Source: Sycobia sp. Sy_11 (taxonomy: Eukaryota > Arthropoda > Insecta > Hymenoptera > Epichrysomallidae). From it: a DNA stretch of 64,000 nt. The stretch spans positions 806,001-870,000 of the forward strand of contig JACCIC010000165.1 of NCBI GenBank assembly GCA_018907035.1. The letters are read 5' to 3'. The translations under genes and the position numbers were made by a program. A model generated the notes under the pieces. The model saw only the letters and a program-made list of their open reading frames with translations, was not told the DNA's origin and did not search any database. Below are positions 13,123 through 27,017 of this stretch, in pieces. Position 1 is the first letter of the stretch. Every line of letters starts with the position of its first letter.

Positions 13123-13675
13123 AAAATAATAAAAATTTCTGTTACGTTTTTTCATTGCCTTAGGGTTTGATTAGATTGACAAAGTTCTTTATAAATGATA
13201 TTTACAATTTAAAAAATGTACAGCGTGAAATTCAAAAGTCTCTGGTTTCAGTGGTTTAGGTTTAATATTGATCAGTGTGTAAAACAGTAAATTTTTAAAA
13301 AAAATTTATACATGTATTTTCGTACATATTTTGTGCGTGCATGCGCGTTTATGTAAATGGTATTAATTGGATATGTTGAACTTCTAAGCAGATTCCAAAG
13401 TTTATGACATTACCACAGTTATCTCTACTGATTGAAAAAGCACTCTTTTACTATATATGCTTCTCGGAAATCACTAAGTAAGGCTTCATATTACAAATAA
13501 TGTACTTTTTTGAGTATTCTTAAATGAATTAACATTTATATCAATATCAAAAATCGTATGGTGAAACTATTAAATATTTTTATCGGTGTTATTATAATAG
13601 TTTTATGCAAGAAAATATGCAATAGTACTAACATTTTTATATATTGTTATATATTTAGTATTTTCACAAAAGTCG

Positions 13676-13800
13676 CAATGATGTACAGATCTGCAACTAA
13701 AAGAAAAGTTCAGCAAATAATGAAAAGCTTTGGAGCACAACCGACCGATAAAGCGAGAGCTAGGTGCGGCTAGGAATGTTTATGTGTAACAAAGCATAAC
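13676..13800 (+). repeat. Dispersed repeat, copy 1
   Basis: Shares the phrase GCTAGGTGCGGCTAGGAATG followed by a TAACAAAGCATAACTGAGCG-like tail with a diverged copy at 14821-14935 in the same orientation. Family unknown. Confidence 0.5.
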
Positions 13801-14562
13801 TGAGCGACCTTTGTTGTTGTTGCTTTTTTAAAATATATATTTAGTATTATAAAATGTTTATACAACTATAAAATAAGAGCTTTTTTTAACCATGTTCCTT
13901 TTTTAGAATTTGAAACGTTTCGTTTGTACCTTATAATAATTTCATGAAATTATGAAATAATAGGTGAATTGATAGGTATTTTTTTGATTATTATATTTTA
14001 TAATGACATTCTTAGACTATTCTACAAGATCTAAGTTTCTTTCTGTTACGTCGTTAAGAACTGGCAGATATTTCACAATTTGTAGTCCTGTTCAACATCA
14101 ACCTGATGAAATTTTTTATTTATACAAACTTTGTAAAGCTTTCATTTTAATTTTTTGATTGACATGAAACTTCTGTTGAAGTTTCATGTTCGAAAAAATA
14201 TGATAACACAGTATTCGGGTCTAAGATAGGAATATCAATTTAATTAAAATACCGTATGTTGGTCTTTTTTGCTGTGAAGTGCTACTTAAATCTTAGTATA
14301 ATATTACAAGCTAAATAGTAAATATATAGAAAAATAACATCATAGGAATTAGATGAATTTCCAATTGTAAACCATGTAAATAATAATTTAGAATAAATAT
14401 AGTATAAGCTCAACTGCCATTAGCTAGTTTTTTGAAATATGATGTAATTTGATATATGTTCTTACGATACAATATGAAACATTAGCTGAGTTTTAATTTT
14501 GATAAAAATAATTTTTGTAAATTAATATATTTTATTGAACGAACTTTGATAGTTTTTTTTAG
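13801..14562. other. AT-rich DNA, nothing recognised
   Basis: No open frame with recognisable content. A short perfect hairpin (GAAACTTC..GAAGTTTC, about 14165-14188) is present. Confidence 0.5.
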
Positions 14563-14655
14563 ATCATATCGTATGCGATCAGCTTTTTATTCAGATCGTA
14601 TCGTATGCGATTAGTTTTTTTTCAAATCGCATCGCATGCGATCAGCTTTTATCGG
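14563..14655. repeat. Three tandem units of about 32 bp with a self-complementary core
   Basis: Each unit holds a 12-bp palindromic or near-palindromic core (CATATCGTATGCGATC, GTATCGTATGCGATTA, GCATCGCATGCGATCA) followed by an AGCTTTTT-like spacer. ATCGCATGCGAT in the third unit is a perfect palindrome. Units are diverged but clearly in register. Function unknown. Confidence 0.8.
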
Positions 14656-14820
14656 TGGTTCGAATTTAAAGGAATAAATGATATTATTTTTTATTTTGCA
14701 GAATATATTTCGAAGGTTTGGTAATTGCTGTAAAAAGGACTAGATTGATCAGTGGTGAATTAACTTAATTGAATTAATTACTTATTTTTTCGACATTACC
14801 ACATTGTAATTAGTGTCTTT

Positions 14821-14935
14821 ATGAATAATAATACATGAAGATCTAATGATAATTAATGTCGGCTGATAAAACGGAAGCTAGATGAGGCTGGGAATGTGTA
14901 TATAACAAAATATAACTGAGTGTTAATTAATGTAT
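14821..14935 (+). repeat. Dispersed repeat, copy 2
   Basis: Diverged copy of the repeat at 13676-13800 (GCTAGATGAGGCTGGGAATG, then an AACAAAATATAACTGAGTG-like tail). Confidence 0.45.
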
Positions 14936-17589
14936 TAAAAAAATAGTTACTGATAATCAAGCGAGAACTGCTTGCCAGTTTTTAATTTCCCTCTCAGATA
15001 ATTAAATCTTAGTTTATCGCTTCTCTGATGGTTGGTCGAAATTTACCACATGTATCAAAAGCGGCTTTCCGTTACTGTTAACCTATACAGATTTTTGTTG
15101 CAATTATATGATTCACATGTGATTGTATGAACATGAAAAAAGAAAATTTTTCAAATTTTTATCATCAAAGTTGATGGAAAATATTTTATAAAATATAAAA
15201 TTAATATCTAAGAGCCTGTTTAAAATAAAGACTTAAAGATTATTTTATAGGGCTACAATAAATCATACTTTTTCCATGAAGTTAATTCCTTTTAGAGAAT
15301 ATTTTACGCAAATGTTGATGTATATGTTATTCAAATAAAACATGATTTTTCACAATGCAATTTCCCGGTTGTTTAAATGATTATTTCATCCAACAAAAAA
15401 TGCGCCATTTGCAAACTCAATGGCCACTTATTTTTTGTATAAAAATCCAAAACGAATAATATTTTAAAAAAACATACAGTAAATATAATTAATAAACTAT
15501 AAAGTTTATATAAATATCAGCAATAAATATTTATCTTCGTGAAATAAGTGCCATAATTTTTTTTTTGTAAAAGAAATTTCTTGATCAAAATAAAAGAAAA
15601 TATTTCTTTGCATATCAATGTGACCTTAGAAGTGGGTATAACCGCTGCAGAGGCAATATCCTCCTTAACGCCATTTTAAGGTGCCAGTCGTCAGCCACTG
15701 TACATTGCCACCATTGAAATTCAAAGGGCCTAGACAACATATTTGACGTAGGATGGAACTCTGCACTTCTGCGGATTACGAGAGAATTTACGGAGGGATA
15801 TTCGTCTTGTCCAGTTCTTATTATTATGAACTAATTATGACAATCATACCTCCGTAATTTGGTGATATTTAGCAACACTCTTAGCTGCGTTATGCCTTTT
15901 ACAGATAATTTTATCCTGGTTGCAGATTCATGACCTAGACTACAAGATCTACTCTATACCAAGGGTATCGAAACTTGATAGAGTGGTCAGTGGCTCACAC
16001 TCCTAAAAGACATGTTAATGGACTATTTCCACACTTTTGTCAATGAGAAAGGGCCGCGCATACCACCTGATTGAGGTTTCGCGACACTTCATCGACACCA
16101 CAGACTCCTAAGCTATATAGGGGAATCGGTATGTACAACGACTACCTTTGACTGGGGACTTCTAGATACGAGAAACTGCTCACCTGTAATGGAGCATGAT
16201 TCCGCCCTCTCAGTGACATCCTAAGTAAGAGCCTACCTTCTCTATGTAAAGGTTGATGATCCTTTCAAGAAAGTGGACTCGGCAACTGTCCATTCTTAAT
16301 AGGTTGCTGGCGGCATTAGACTCCTGTCTAGATATGACTGTATATATTATAACAAAATCAGGATCAGTGCCTTAACCACTCGTATCCAAATATTTTGGGA
16401 TAGGAGCCATGATAGAAAGTTACCATGCGGCTGCGCATTTGCAAAAACTAACAATAATATCATGTAAGTGTACGGTCGCACCCATGATACCAGAATTAGT
16501 CCGAAACCTCGGATGGATGGGATTCATATTCATAATGACAGAAGAGTTCTAATTCTATAATACAGGGGAACTTTTCAAGCCTGATATAATCGGCGGTATG
16601 GAAAATTTTGCAGTGATAGCTGATGCTCTGATTATAAGAGAATCAACTAATGGCAGAGGGAGCTCATATGCTATTCGTCGACGAAAATGTCTTATGATGT
16701 TTAATAATACTTTATATAGTATGCTTTGACAAGTTACCCTGATTCTTTCAATCTTATTATTTCTCCTAGTATGTCTTGTTTGGTAAACTATATTGCGTAG
16801 ATATCTGCACAAATAAAAATCTGGTAATGGACGGTTTGATCACTTAGACGGGCGTTCGACGAGGCCTTCTCTACCTATCCACCGACCTTGAAACATTTCA
16901 TTCAGAAAATCTAACAATAATAGCGTACTATGGAGATTTGCCATCTTGTAGCCACATTATTGCTCGTGTGAATAGGTTGACGTCTTCAAATAAAATTGGA
17001 ATTTCCCCTCGGAGTAACTGGAAATAACTATGTTCATCGACATTGCGATCAAAGATAATGGACTAAGTAAATATTCATTAACAATACCACACCAAACGGT
17101 TCATGGTCAATTCCTTGCATCCAATAACGATTTACTGGAGATTAATAATAAGAATTATATCGGTTTAAGTTAAATGTCTTTCAACTTAAATCCCAACGAC
17201 CATGAAAGCTTTTGACTTCTTTTCGAATCCCTTAGTTAAAAACTAAATAATTTTTCATGTAGTTATGATAGTACATAATTAAATAAAGTTCTGTTGTAAA
17301 CATTTCCTAGATGGTCATTAAATCAGTTTACAATTAGAATGAAAGGTGGATTTGATTATCATCATAGGGTATCCCCCTTCAAATCTACACAGGATCACAA
17401 ATGCCAAAAAAAAATTGCAAAATATAAATTCGTGTCTTCTATATATATTTTTGGACGCTCAATTAAAATCCATTGAACATTTCTTTCTACCATGTCAGAA
17501 TTTATCAGGAATCATAAAAGACCGCCTGAAAATAGATTCTTTATAACTTAAAAACTCTGTATATATGTATTGAAGACTTAAAACTTTAA

Positions 17590-17740
17590 ACCCACTTATT
17601 TTGAGTTTGTTGAGTGTTTGGCGTTTGGAGTTCATGGATTTGTGGTGGTGGGTATGGGGCTTATAGGTTTATGAGTTTGCGACTTGTTGTTTTGAGGGTC
17701 TACGGCTTTCGGGTTTAGGGCTTGTGGGTTTTCGGTATGT
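17590..17740 (+). repeat. G/T-biased tract with degenerate short-period repeats
   Basis: The plus strand is strongly G/T-biased and built from variants of GAGTTT, GGGTTT, AGGTTT and GGCTTT, including GGGTTTAGGGCTT. It looks like a decayed short tandem repeat. It resembles telomere-type repeats only loosely and is not a TTAGG array. Confidence 0.5.
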
Positions 17741-18025
17741 AAGTTCCAAGTATATGAGATGAGTTCAGGGTTTTTTAAATTAACCTTACTAAGGTCATAT
17801 AAGAAACTTGACAATACCATTTCAGATGTAAAATTCCCCGCTTTTTCTGTATCTGGTGTCAGAAATAGAGGTTCTTATTAAAAAAATTGAGTTGACCTAG
17901 AAAAAACTTGTGAAGCTCATCAAGAGTACCATAAAATTCCAAACATAAAAACTTTTGTTCAAAGCATTTTTTCTGAAAAAGTGGAATTGAAAATTTATCT
18001 GCGTGGACCGATTAAAATGAAACGT

Positions 18026-18028
<3 letters not shown>

Positions 18029-18057
<29 letters not shown>
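18029..18057. repeat. (AT)n microsatellite
   Basis: About 14 AT units, seen directly. Confidence 0.95.
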
Positions 18058-18059
<2 letters not shown>

Positions 18060-19084
18060 AACTGTTAGACCGATTTTCCGCACAAATGTCTAATTTTCTT
18101 AACTCATTCTTTATGGTTCTCAAGCCTATAATCTATTGATAGTTTATTCTTAATATAAAGATCTTAAGGAAGCAATAGAAAGATTAATGTTGAAGTAAAA
18201 GATTTTTATTACTAGATATTTACACGCAATCTTTAAAACGTACACAGTTGGATTTATAAAAAAAAGACGTATATAAACGTAGATAAAACATATTTCAAGA
18301 CAAATCATATCAAATGACAAATTATTATTGTGGCGTATTTCTTACATAACTACACAGCTTGTATACATTCTGGCAAATATAGACAAATCTTGCGTAGCTT
18401 GGATATTTTTCTACATTATTCAATCTCACATATACTTGTGTATAGATTTATAATCGTCCGACTGCCGCTGAAAAATTCACGCAGAAATTACACGAGATAT
18501 GCACTAGTCGTGACTTTTTAGACGTTGGTTATTTCTCTCGCAGCTCGTGCATTTCTAATGTAGGAACAAGATGGTGCTCTGTCACTTGTAGACCACAATC
18601 TGTAAATTTGAGATTTTTGGTTTCATTGTATGCATATCTAGCAAATCCAAAAAGATGAATAAACTTTCAGCAATGTTGGAAGGTAATAAAAACGCAGAAC
18701 TTTAATGTGTGAAAATATTGCATGGTAAGATATTCATTCTGAAAAGAATTTCAAAAATTCTTTACGTTTTGAGCAACATGCACTCGATTTTTAAAATAGA
18801 CAACAAGATTTTGAGTTCTTACGATCTGTCAAGTTCATAAGGTGCGAAGTTATTCTGATAAATAAAATTATAAATTACAATTAACTACTTTCCAAGAATA
18901 TGAAAAATATTTGCTTACTTATATTAACTAATTTTAATAGTATCTTCAAAGAACAAATTTAGTTTTCTCGACTCTCAACTAAAAACTTATGTAGTTTTTT
19001 CTTCAAGCGTATCTAGTTTCATTCGCAATCTGAAAAACCATTGAGAATGAAAGATTATCTATTCATTTCCATATTAATATTACC

Positions 19085-20625
19085 AAGGTAAAATAGTCCT
19101 CATTCTAGGCATTATAATACCATCTGATTATTAGAGAAAAAACCCTCAATCTCCGTAAATACGTTCGTTCAAATGTAGTTCTCTGAAGTGTTATAAGCTT
19201 TAAACTTCTATAATAGTCCATACTGGTCGTTAATTTTATGGAAAATTGTTCGTATAAAGATAACTCACCACATTTATTAATATTCACAATGAATATTCAT
19301 AATGAAGATTAATCCATATGTTCAAAGCAAACATACTTTTTCTTAAGTATTTTTTTCTCTATTTTCCATCTCTGGTATCAGAATTGCGAAGTTTTCACTC
19401 AAAAATTAAATATGGCGACGTTTACAAAAAAAAATACAAAATTTCGATACTTTTTTTTTAATCCATTTTCTTGTTGTATTAACGTTGAGGACGGAATTTT
19501 ATTTTTCAACTATGAGTGCATAAATGAGTTGTACTTTAAATTCAGTTTGGTCCCGAATCCAGAAATTCAATATGGCGGCTAGAAAATGGTGTCTGAAGCG
19601 CAAAATTTTGCCCAAAATTTCACGATTTTTTTTCTCAAATATAATGACTCGAGGAAAAAATCAATAAGATAAAAAGTGCTATAAACGCTTTGTGTTTGTG
19701 TAAAAAATCAAAAACCTTAAAAAATTTGAGTTATGCAACTTAAGCTTTTTAATTTTTTACTCAAAAACAAAGCGTTATATAAGAAAAAGTTAGAGAATAA
19801 AAAGTGCTTAGAATTCACTAAGAAGTATATTTGAATTTTTTCGAGACGATTCGATGAATTTTTCCAATTTGTCATAAATTGGCAATTGGCAAAAATAAAA
19901 AAGTTGCTCAAATTCAGTGAAAAAATTTAGACATATTCTTTGATTGATTCTAAGCACTTTTTATCTTATTGATTTTTTCCTCGAGTCATTATATTTGAGA
20001 AAAAAAATCGTGAAATTTTGGGCAAAATTTTGCGCTTCAGACACCATTTTCTAGCCGCCATATTGAATTTATGGATTCGGGACCAAACTGAATTTAAAGT
20101 ACAACTCATTCATACACTCATAGTTGAAAAATAAAGTTCCGTCTTCAACGTTAACACAACAAGAAAATGGATTTAAAAAAAAAGTATCGAAATTTTGCAT
20201 TTTTTTGTAAACGTCGCCATATTTGATTTTTGAGTGAAAACTTCGCAATTCTGATACCAGAAATGGAAAGTAGAGAAAAAAATATTTAAGAAATAGTATG
20301 TTTACTTTGAATATATCCGTGGAATATGTGATGGATTTACGGTTGAAAACAGAGTTACGATTTCTCTGTTTTGGACGTTAATAGGTTAATAAAGACTGTT
20401 AACGTATGTGTGTTTTATTAGGCAGTGGAGATTTCTTTTTACATGAACAATATTCCTTAACATTCGTAAACAGCAGAAATAATTATAGAAGTTTAAAGCT
20501 TATAGCACCTGAGAGAACCATGTTTGATTGAACATATTTACGTAGATTCAGGATTTTTTTCTCTAATAATCAGATGGTATTGTGAATCCCTAGAATGCGG
20601 GCTATGTTATCTTGGCAAAGGTAAC
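19085..20625. repeat. Large inverted repeat (fold-back element), about 1.5 kb
   Basis: The segment 19345-19680 is repeated in inverse orientation at 19953-20290 with very few differences, and weaker inverted similarity continues outward (ccatctgattattagag near 19120 against ctctaataatcagatgg near 20562) to about 19085 and 20625. The central spacer is about 270 bp. The arms contain ATGGCG motifs (AATATGGCGGC, AATATGGCGACG) and no intact ORF. The unequal decay, with near-perfect inner arms and diverged outer arms, is unusual. It could be a fold-back transposon or an inverted duplication; no transposase was seen. Confidence 0.85.
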
Positions 20626-22014
20626 AAATAGGAGAGATTGTTCACAAGAACTGATAGTCTGCTGATTTCGTGATTCTACCTTTTTTTGTTTTTCAGTATT
20701 AATAGGCTTTAATTTATATAACTATCTATTTGCTGCTTTTATCTTTACTTTATTGAACAATTGATCTCAATATTCATAAAATTTATTTACAAATTATGAT
20801 TCCGGAATTCATTAGTTGGTACACAGTAAAATTGTTTTTGATTACGCAGCGGTAACAAGCTAGTATATAACATTATAAAATTCTATAAATGTTGTATTAG
20901 ATGTATAGCAGTTTTGATTAATTATAAAATGGTTAAATTACCAAATAGAGAATTAACTCGCTTTACCATACAAGTGTAGTTGAACTTGTTCAGCACAATG
21001 TTCATGAAAATAGAACTCATTATTATCGAGGTTACATAAGAATTTAGAACTTCCTTTTTAACATACTTCTATCATATTTGAACACAGCGAGAGTATAAGA
21101 CTCAATAACAGCGGGGTTTGATAATAAATAATGTCGCTGTTATTAAATCTTATGCTCTAGCTGTGCTTAATTGCTTTACATGAATTATGATTAATAAATT
21201 TACAAGAATTATATTTTTTAATATAGTTAAGCGAATTTAAAACAAAAGTTAATAATTTTTTTAGTATTTAATCATATCGGAGCATGTTATTTCACTTCTT
21301 ACGCTTTACGTTAGCAGAGATCGCTGTGCAATGTTTCAAGGAAACGACTCTATAGACGGATGAAAAAATCGATTTGCAAATTGAAGTAAAAACTTGCACA
21401 CCTACTCTGTTAAAATTTTAGAATGGAATTCGAAGTTGTTTACTGATATTACTATTTTTATGAACGTTTTAAGTTAATGAAATGAGATTTTTTGAATTTT
21501 TTACAAACTGTGGCGCTTATTACTCATAGGACTTTCTATTTCTGTTTATCAGCTTTTATGGTAATACGTTATTATTATCATACAATTTTTGTTACGATAA
21601 AGCAAATTTAATGTTAAAATTATTAGGTCTATCTATTGTATCTTCCTATGTAATATCATGCCAATTCAATGTTTAATAATTATTTTTTCACAGCAATAAA
21701 AATAATTCTTGTTAATTTTATGAATGGTTAATTTAATTTTATAAAATGATTTGGACCAACTGTGATGAACCACGCACAAAATCATAGGATTTTGTACTTC
21801 AGTGGCATTCTCTTTAATTTTATTATATTGTAGTTTATGACTTTGTGATTCATAGCTTTCAGGGAGAAAAAGTAAAAAAGCTTATGTAAAAATACAAGTA
21901 TTAAATTTATTCTTATTATTACTATTGCTAATTACGATTAAATAGTACTATTACCATGGATATTTATTGCATAAATGTGCGAGGAACCTAAATAATAATC
22001 TTTACTAAATATAG
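20626..22014. other. AT-rich DNA with one strong hairpin
   Basis: No gene recognised. The only structure is the hairpin at 21083-21165. Confidence 0.55.
21083..21165. repeat. Imperfect hairpin, 31-bp stem
   Basis: Arm 21083-21113 pairs with 21135-21165 with about five mismatches and a loop of about 21 nt. This could be a tiny fold-back or MITE remnant or, less likely, a small-RNA precursor. Sequence alone does not decide. Confidence 0.7.
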
Positions 22015-24420
22015 TCCGGGAGCTAGCGACATTTTTATGGCATATATTTATCCTCGGTCGAAAATTAGTTTAAATGATTCATTTCAACGTTCTCTAAAGC
22101 GTAGTGATCGTCCGCTGTGTCAATTAATCTGAATGTGGCAACGCCAGACAGCCAAATTTTGTAAAATGTTAAAAAATTGATAAAAACCAGGTTTTATGAA
22201 ATAATTTTGAGTTTAGAAAAAAATTGTTCAAACACAAGTTGTAGATCCTATTGAAACAAATTTTTTATGTTCTATCCATTTTTGCTCTTAAAGTTAATAA
22301 TTATGGAGAAAAACGCAATTAATTATAAAGATTTTGAGCTGTTATCGACCCACATCATAGTCGATACATCAGGGATCTACCCGCCGCTCAGATCATACAT
22401 GGTACAAGTGCTTTTTAACTTTAAATTTTGCTCATAAAATTATGGTTTTAAAGTGAAAGTATGTCGAATGTAATAAATCTATTTTCGGTACTTCTCCAAA
22501 TTTTGTTTCAAATCATTTTTAACAAACTCTTTATTGTTTCATATACTATCATTTATTTATTATTATATACAAAGTTTTTAACGATTTTTACTATTTCAGT
22601 ATTAATTCGGCCAATTTGATGTATAATATTAATGTTCTAAAGCTCCAAAAATTATTTGTAAAAACCTTTTCGTAAATGTTATAAATTTTTCATTACACAT
22701 AAATCCAAAATACTAAAATAAAATAACGGTGAAGGAAATTTGTTATGTAGAAGTTTGGTAGTGATATAACTATATACATATAGTTTATTTCTTTAAATTT
22801 TAGAGAATTTTTTTTCAGAAAAATTTATAAATTATTACAATAATATACACGACGCTTTAATTTATAATAATTAGATATTTGTATACTGGTATAATGCATG
22901 CGATAAAATCATTTAAAAGTGCTTGAAAAATTATAGAAATTCTGTATGCTCGTATCACATTCTGCAGAGAATCGTATAACAGATAAATTTGACAAAAATT
23001 ATTCAAATGACAATATGATATTGTTCTACAATACATATAAGTTAATTTGCAATAATATTTAGGATTGCAACAATCTGGAATGTATGTCCGCTGAAGTAAT
23101 AAAAATAAGTTCTCTATCACAGAAACGTGAGTAAAGTGCAATTGAAAACGCGTGCTTGAATTGTAGTTTAAAATTTGCAGCTTCAATTCCAGATTGTTAC
23201 AGTCCTAAATATTATTGCAAATGAACTTATATATATTGTAGAACAAGCTGGGGGAAAGGATTTTCAAAGATAAATGACAACTGATAGATGAAACTACAGT
23301 TGAAGCATACGTTTTCGAGTGTACTTTACTCATGTTTCTGTTATAGGGAACGCACTTTTCATTGCTTCAGCGGACATACATTCCAGATTGTTGCAGTCTT
23401 AAAAATTATTATAAATGAACTTACATGTGTTGTAGAACAAGGTGGAAAAAGATTTTTTTTGGTCAAAAGGATAAATGACAACTGATGAGTAAAACTGTAC
23501 TTGTTGCACGCGCTTTCAAGGAACCTGGAACACGAAGGATATCTCGTGTTGTCCACTGTTATCGTATCGCCTAATAAATTTTCCAGTATCTTATTTTCAT
23601 TTGAATAATTTTTGTCATATTTATCTGTTATATTATTCTTTGACAGAGTGTGATGCGAATGTAAAATTTTTTGTAAGTATGAAACCACTTTTAAATACAG
23701 CACCTTCCAAGCCACTCTAACATATTATAATCGGAAAATATATTTCTAGTAAATTAAAGAATCTGTATATGTTCTTTTTCTAACTTAAATATATTTGTGA
23801 TGATCAAATTAGAAAAATGAACGTTATAGACAAAGCTCTCCTAATTTTATGATGACAAGCATTAAAAACTTTGTATATAATCACATATAAATGACGATAC
23901 AAAACAGTAGAGAGTTTGTTATATATTCTTTTAAATAAATTTGGAGATCTACCTACAATAAATTTTTTACATTCCATACGTTTTTGCTTTAAAACTAGAA
24001 TTTTATGAGTAACATTACAAATTAAAAAGTACTTGTATCATGTATCATCTGAGCAGCGGGGTAGCTCCCTGACGTATCGACCGTATCTTGGGTTGATTAA
24101 AGTAGCTGTAAACACTTATTATTAATTGCGTTTTTCTCAATAATTATTAACTTTATAGAAAAAATGGATAGAACATAAAAAATTCTTTTGAATAGGGTCT
24201 ACAACTTATATTTGAACAATTTTTTTCTTAACTGAAAATTATTCCTTAAAACTTGATTTTTATCATTTTTACAAAGTTTGTGTACCTGGTGTTGCTACAT
24301 CCAGACTACGTGCCGCAGTGGACAATCGCAATCTACTCTTCAGTACATTGAAAGGAATCATTTAAACTAATTTTCGGCTGAGGATAAATTGGTCACTAAA
24401 ATATGTCGCTAGCTCCCGGA
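22015..24420. repeat. Long-TIR fold-back element, about 2.4 kb
   Basis: Both ends carry the same 18-bp terminal inverted repeat, TCCGGGAGCTAGCGACAT. Inverted similarity continues inward nearly all the way: 22015-22570 against 23880-24420, then further blocks up to the centre near 23217. The innermost blocks include CATACATTCCAGATTGTTGC at about 23379 and its inverted counterpart CAACAATCTGGAATGTATG near 23069. Arms are diverged by many substitutions and small indels, so the insertion is old. No transposase-like ORF is present. No clear target duplication was found at the ends. Confidence 0.85.
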
Positions 24421-25563
<1,143 letters not shown>

Positions 25564-25823
25564 AATGGATCTAAAATATCGTTTACATATATAAAATAAT
25601 TTCCGTATTATTGAACTGAAGTCCTATTTTTTATATTATTTTGTAAAATTAATTTAACTTTTTTATTGTTAATATTCTATTATTCTCATTTATTTTTCAT
25701 ATTAATTTTTTATACTTGAAACTAAAATATGATTAGTTATTTGCTCTCAACAGTAGGTACGAGTATGTTTCGTGAATGTGAAGTTTCTTTTTTGTTTGTG
25801 ACCTAACATTGTTCGGCTATTTA

Positions 25824-27017
25824 TTAGGAGGCGAATTTAGTTTCCTACATTTTTTAACTAAACAAAGGACATTTATGATGGAAAATGGATACACGTTAGC
25901 TTAATAAAAAGATTTACAGTCACTTTCTAATACTTTTTTCCAACTTTTTGGCAATATGGCGATACCGTGTCGAACGAACGATGATGGTTTCGAGGCGATC
26001 CAATCATCCACAAATTCTCGCACTTCTTGAACATGTGGGGAGTGCGTATTAACGAGGCCGTGCTGCATCAATCTGAATAGGTGGTAATCAGAAGGCACTA
26101 TGTCTGGCGTTTAATAGGATATTTTTGATGACTTTCGCAACATGTGGCCGAGCATTGTCATGTAAGAGAATGACATTGCACCTATTGCTCGCGATTGCTG
26201 ATCTATATTCGATCAATTTCTGTTGCAAATCATTCAGTTGGCGTTTGTATACTTTGGCAGTGACAGTTTCATATGGTGTTAGCAGTGCGTAGTACAGTAC
26301 ACCCTGTTGGTTCCACCAAATGCACTGCAATACCTTTTGGTCGTGGATGTTCTGTTTTGCTGTCGATGTGACGGTTGGCCTGGGTTCACCCATGACTTTT
26401 TGCGCTTAGGATTGTCATAGTAGATCTCCTTTTCATCACCAGGCACAATACGACAGAGAAAATTGCTTTTTTTGCCTGGCAAGTAAAGACAGTGCGATGT
26501 TGAATCAATTCATAATGGAACTTTCGGCCAAATCGTGTGGCATCCTTTTTCCTTCTTTATGAATCTTTTCCATCGCATGAAATTTGAGCTGAGTTTTCAT
26601 CCAATAATGCTTGTAATTCACTATCTTCAGACTTTTTTGTTTGTCCAGAACGTTTTTTGTCATTAACATCAGTATTTCCATTTCCAAACCGCTGGAAACA
26701 CATGTTGTAAACCATGGAACTTGTTCGCCATAATATTTTTGAAGCAATCGGTAAGTTTCTGTTACGCTTTTTTTCAAATCAAAAGAGAGCAGAAGGGCAT
26801 GTTGAAAAAACGATTTACCACGATTCATTTTTCACTGATCAAAAAATTCTAATGTTGGCGCATAAATGATGGCACACAAATGATGGCGCCTGTTAACTGG
26901 ATTTTATTGGTAAATGCCAAAACTAAAAAATAAGTACTAGATCCGACATATCTGATTTTACGTACTGTTTATATCGCCATCTAAACGTGAAGGTCGGAAA
27001 CTAAGTTCGCCTCCTAA
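25824..27017 (-). pseudogene. Mariner transposase pseudogene with TIRs (1,194-bp element)
   Basis: The termini TTAGGAGGCGAATTTAGTTT (left) and TTAGGAGGCGAACTTAGTTT (right, inverted) are flanked by TA at 25822-25823 and 27018-27019. The minus strand encodes mariner transposase in pieces: start MNRGKSFFQHALLLSFDLKK (26828) with the YRLLQKYYGE helix-turn-helix, then VPGDEKEIYYDNPKRKKSWV (first catalytic Asp), VILLHDNARPHVAKVI (second Asp), then PSDYHLFRLMQHGL (third Asp) and a C-terminus ending near 25901. This is the DD34D order of mariners. Frameshifts separate the blocks at about 26500, 26390 and 26095, so it is dead. Transposase normally binds the TIRs and moves the element into TA sites. 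Confidence 0.92.

Larger units (their letters stand above)
14936..19084. other. Intergenic DNA, no gene recognised
   Basis: AT-rich apart from about 15630-16550, which is clearly less AT-rich and may be a very old transposon or a lost coding segment; no frame in it gives recognisable protein text. A G/T-biased tract lies at 17590-17740 and an (AT)n run at 18029-18057. Confidence 0.5.

Noticed and set aside
17590..17740. True telomeric repeat array
   Set aside because: No run of TTAGG or any exact telomere unit; only loosely similar G/T words.
23359..23715. 118-codon minus-strand open frame
   Set aside because: Lies inside the fold-back element, has a partner of similar noise in the other arm, and no motif.
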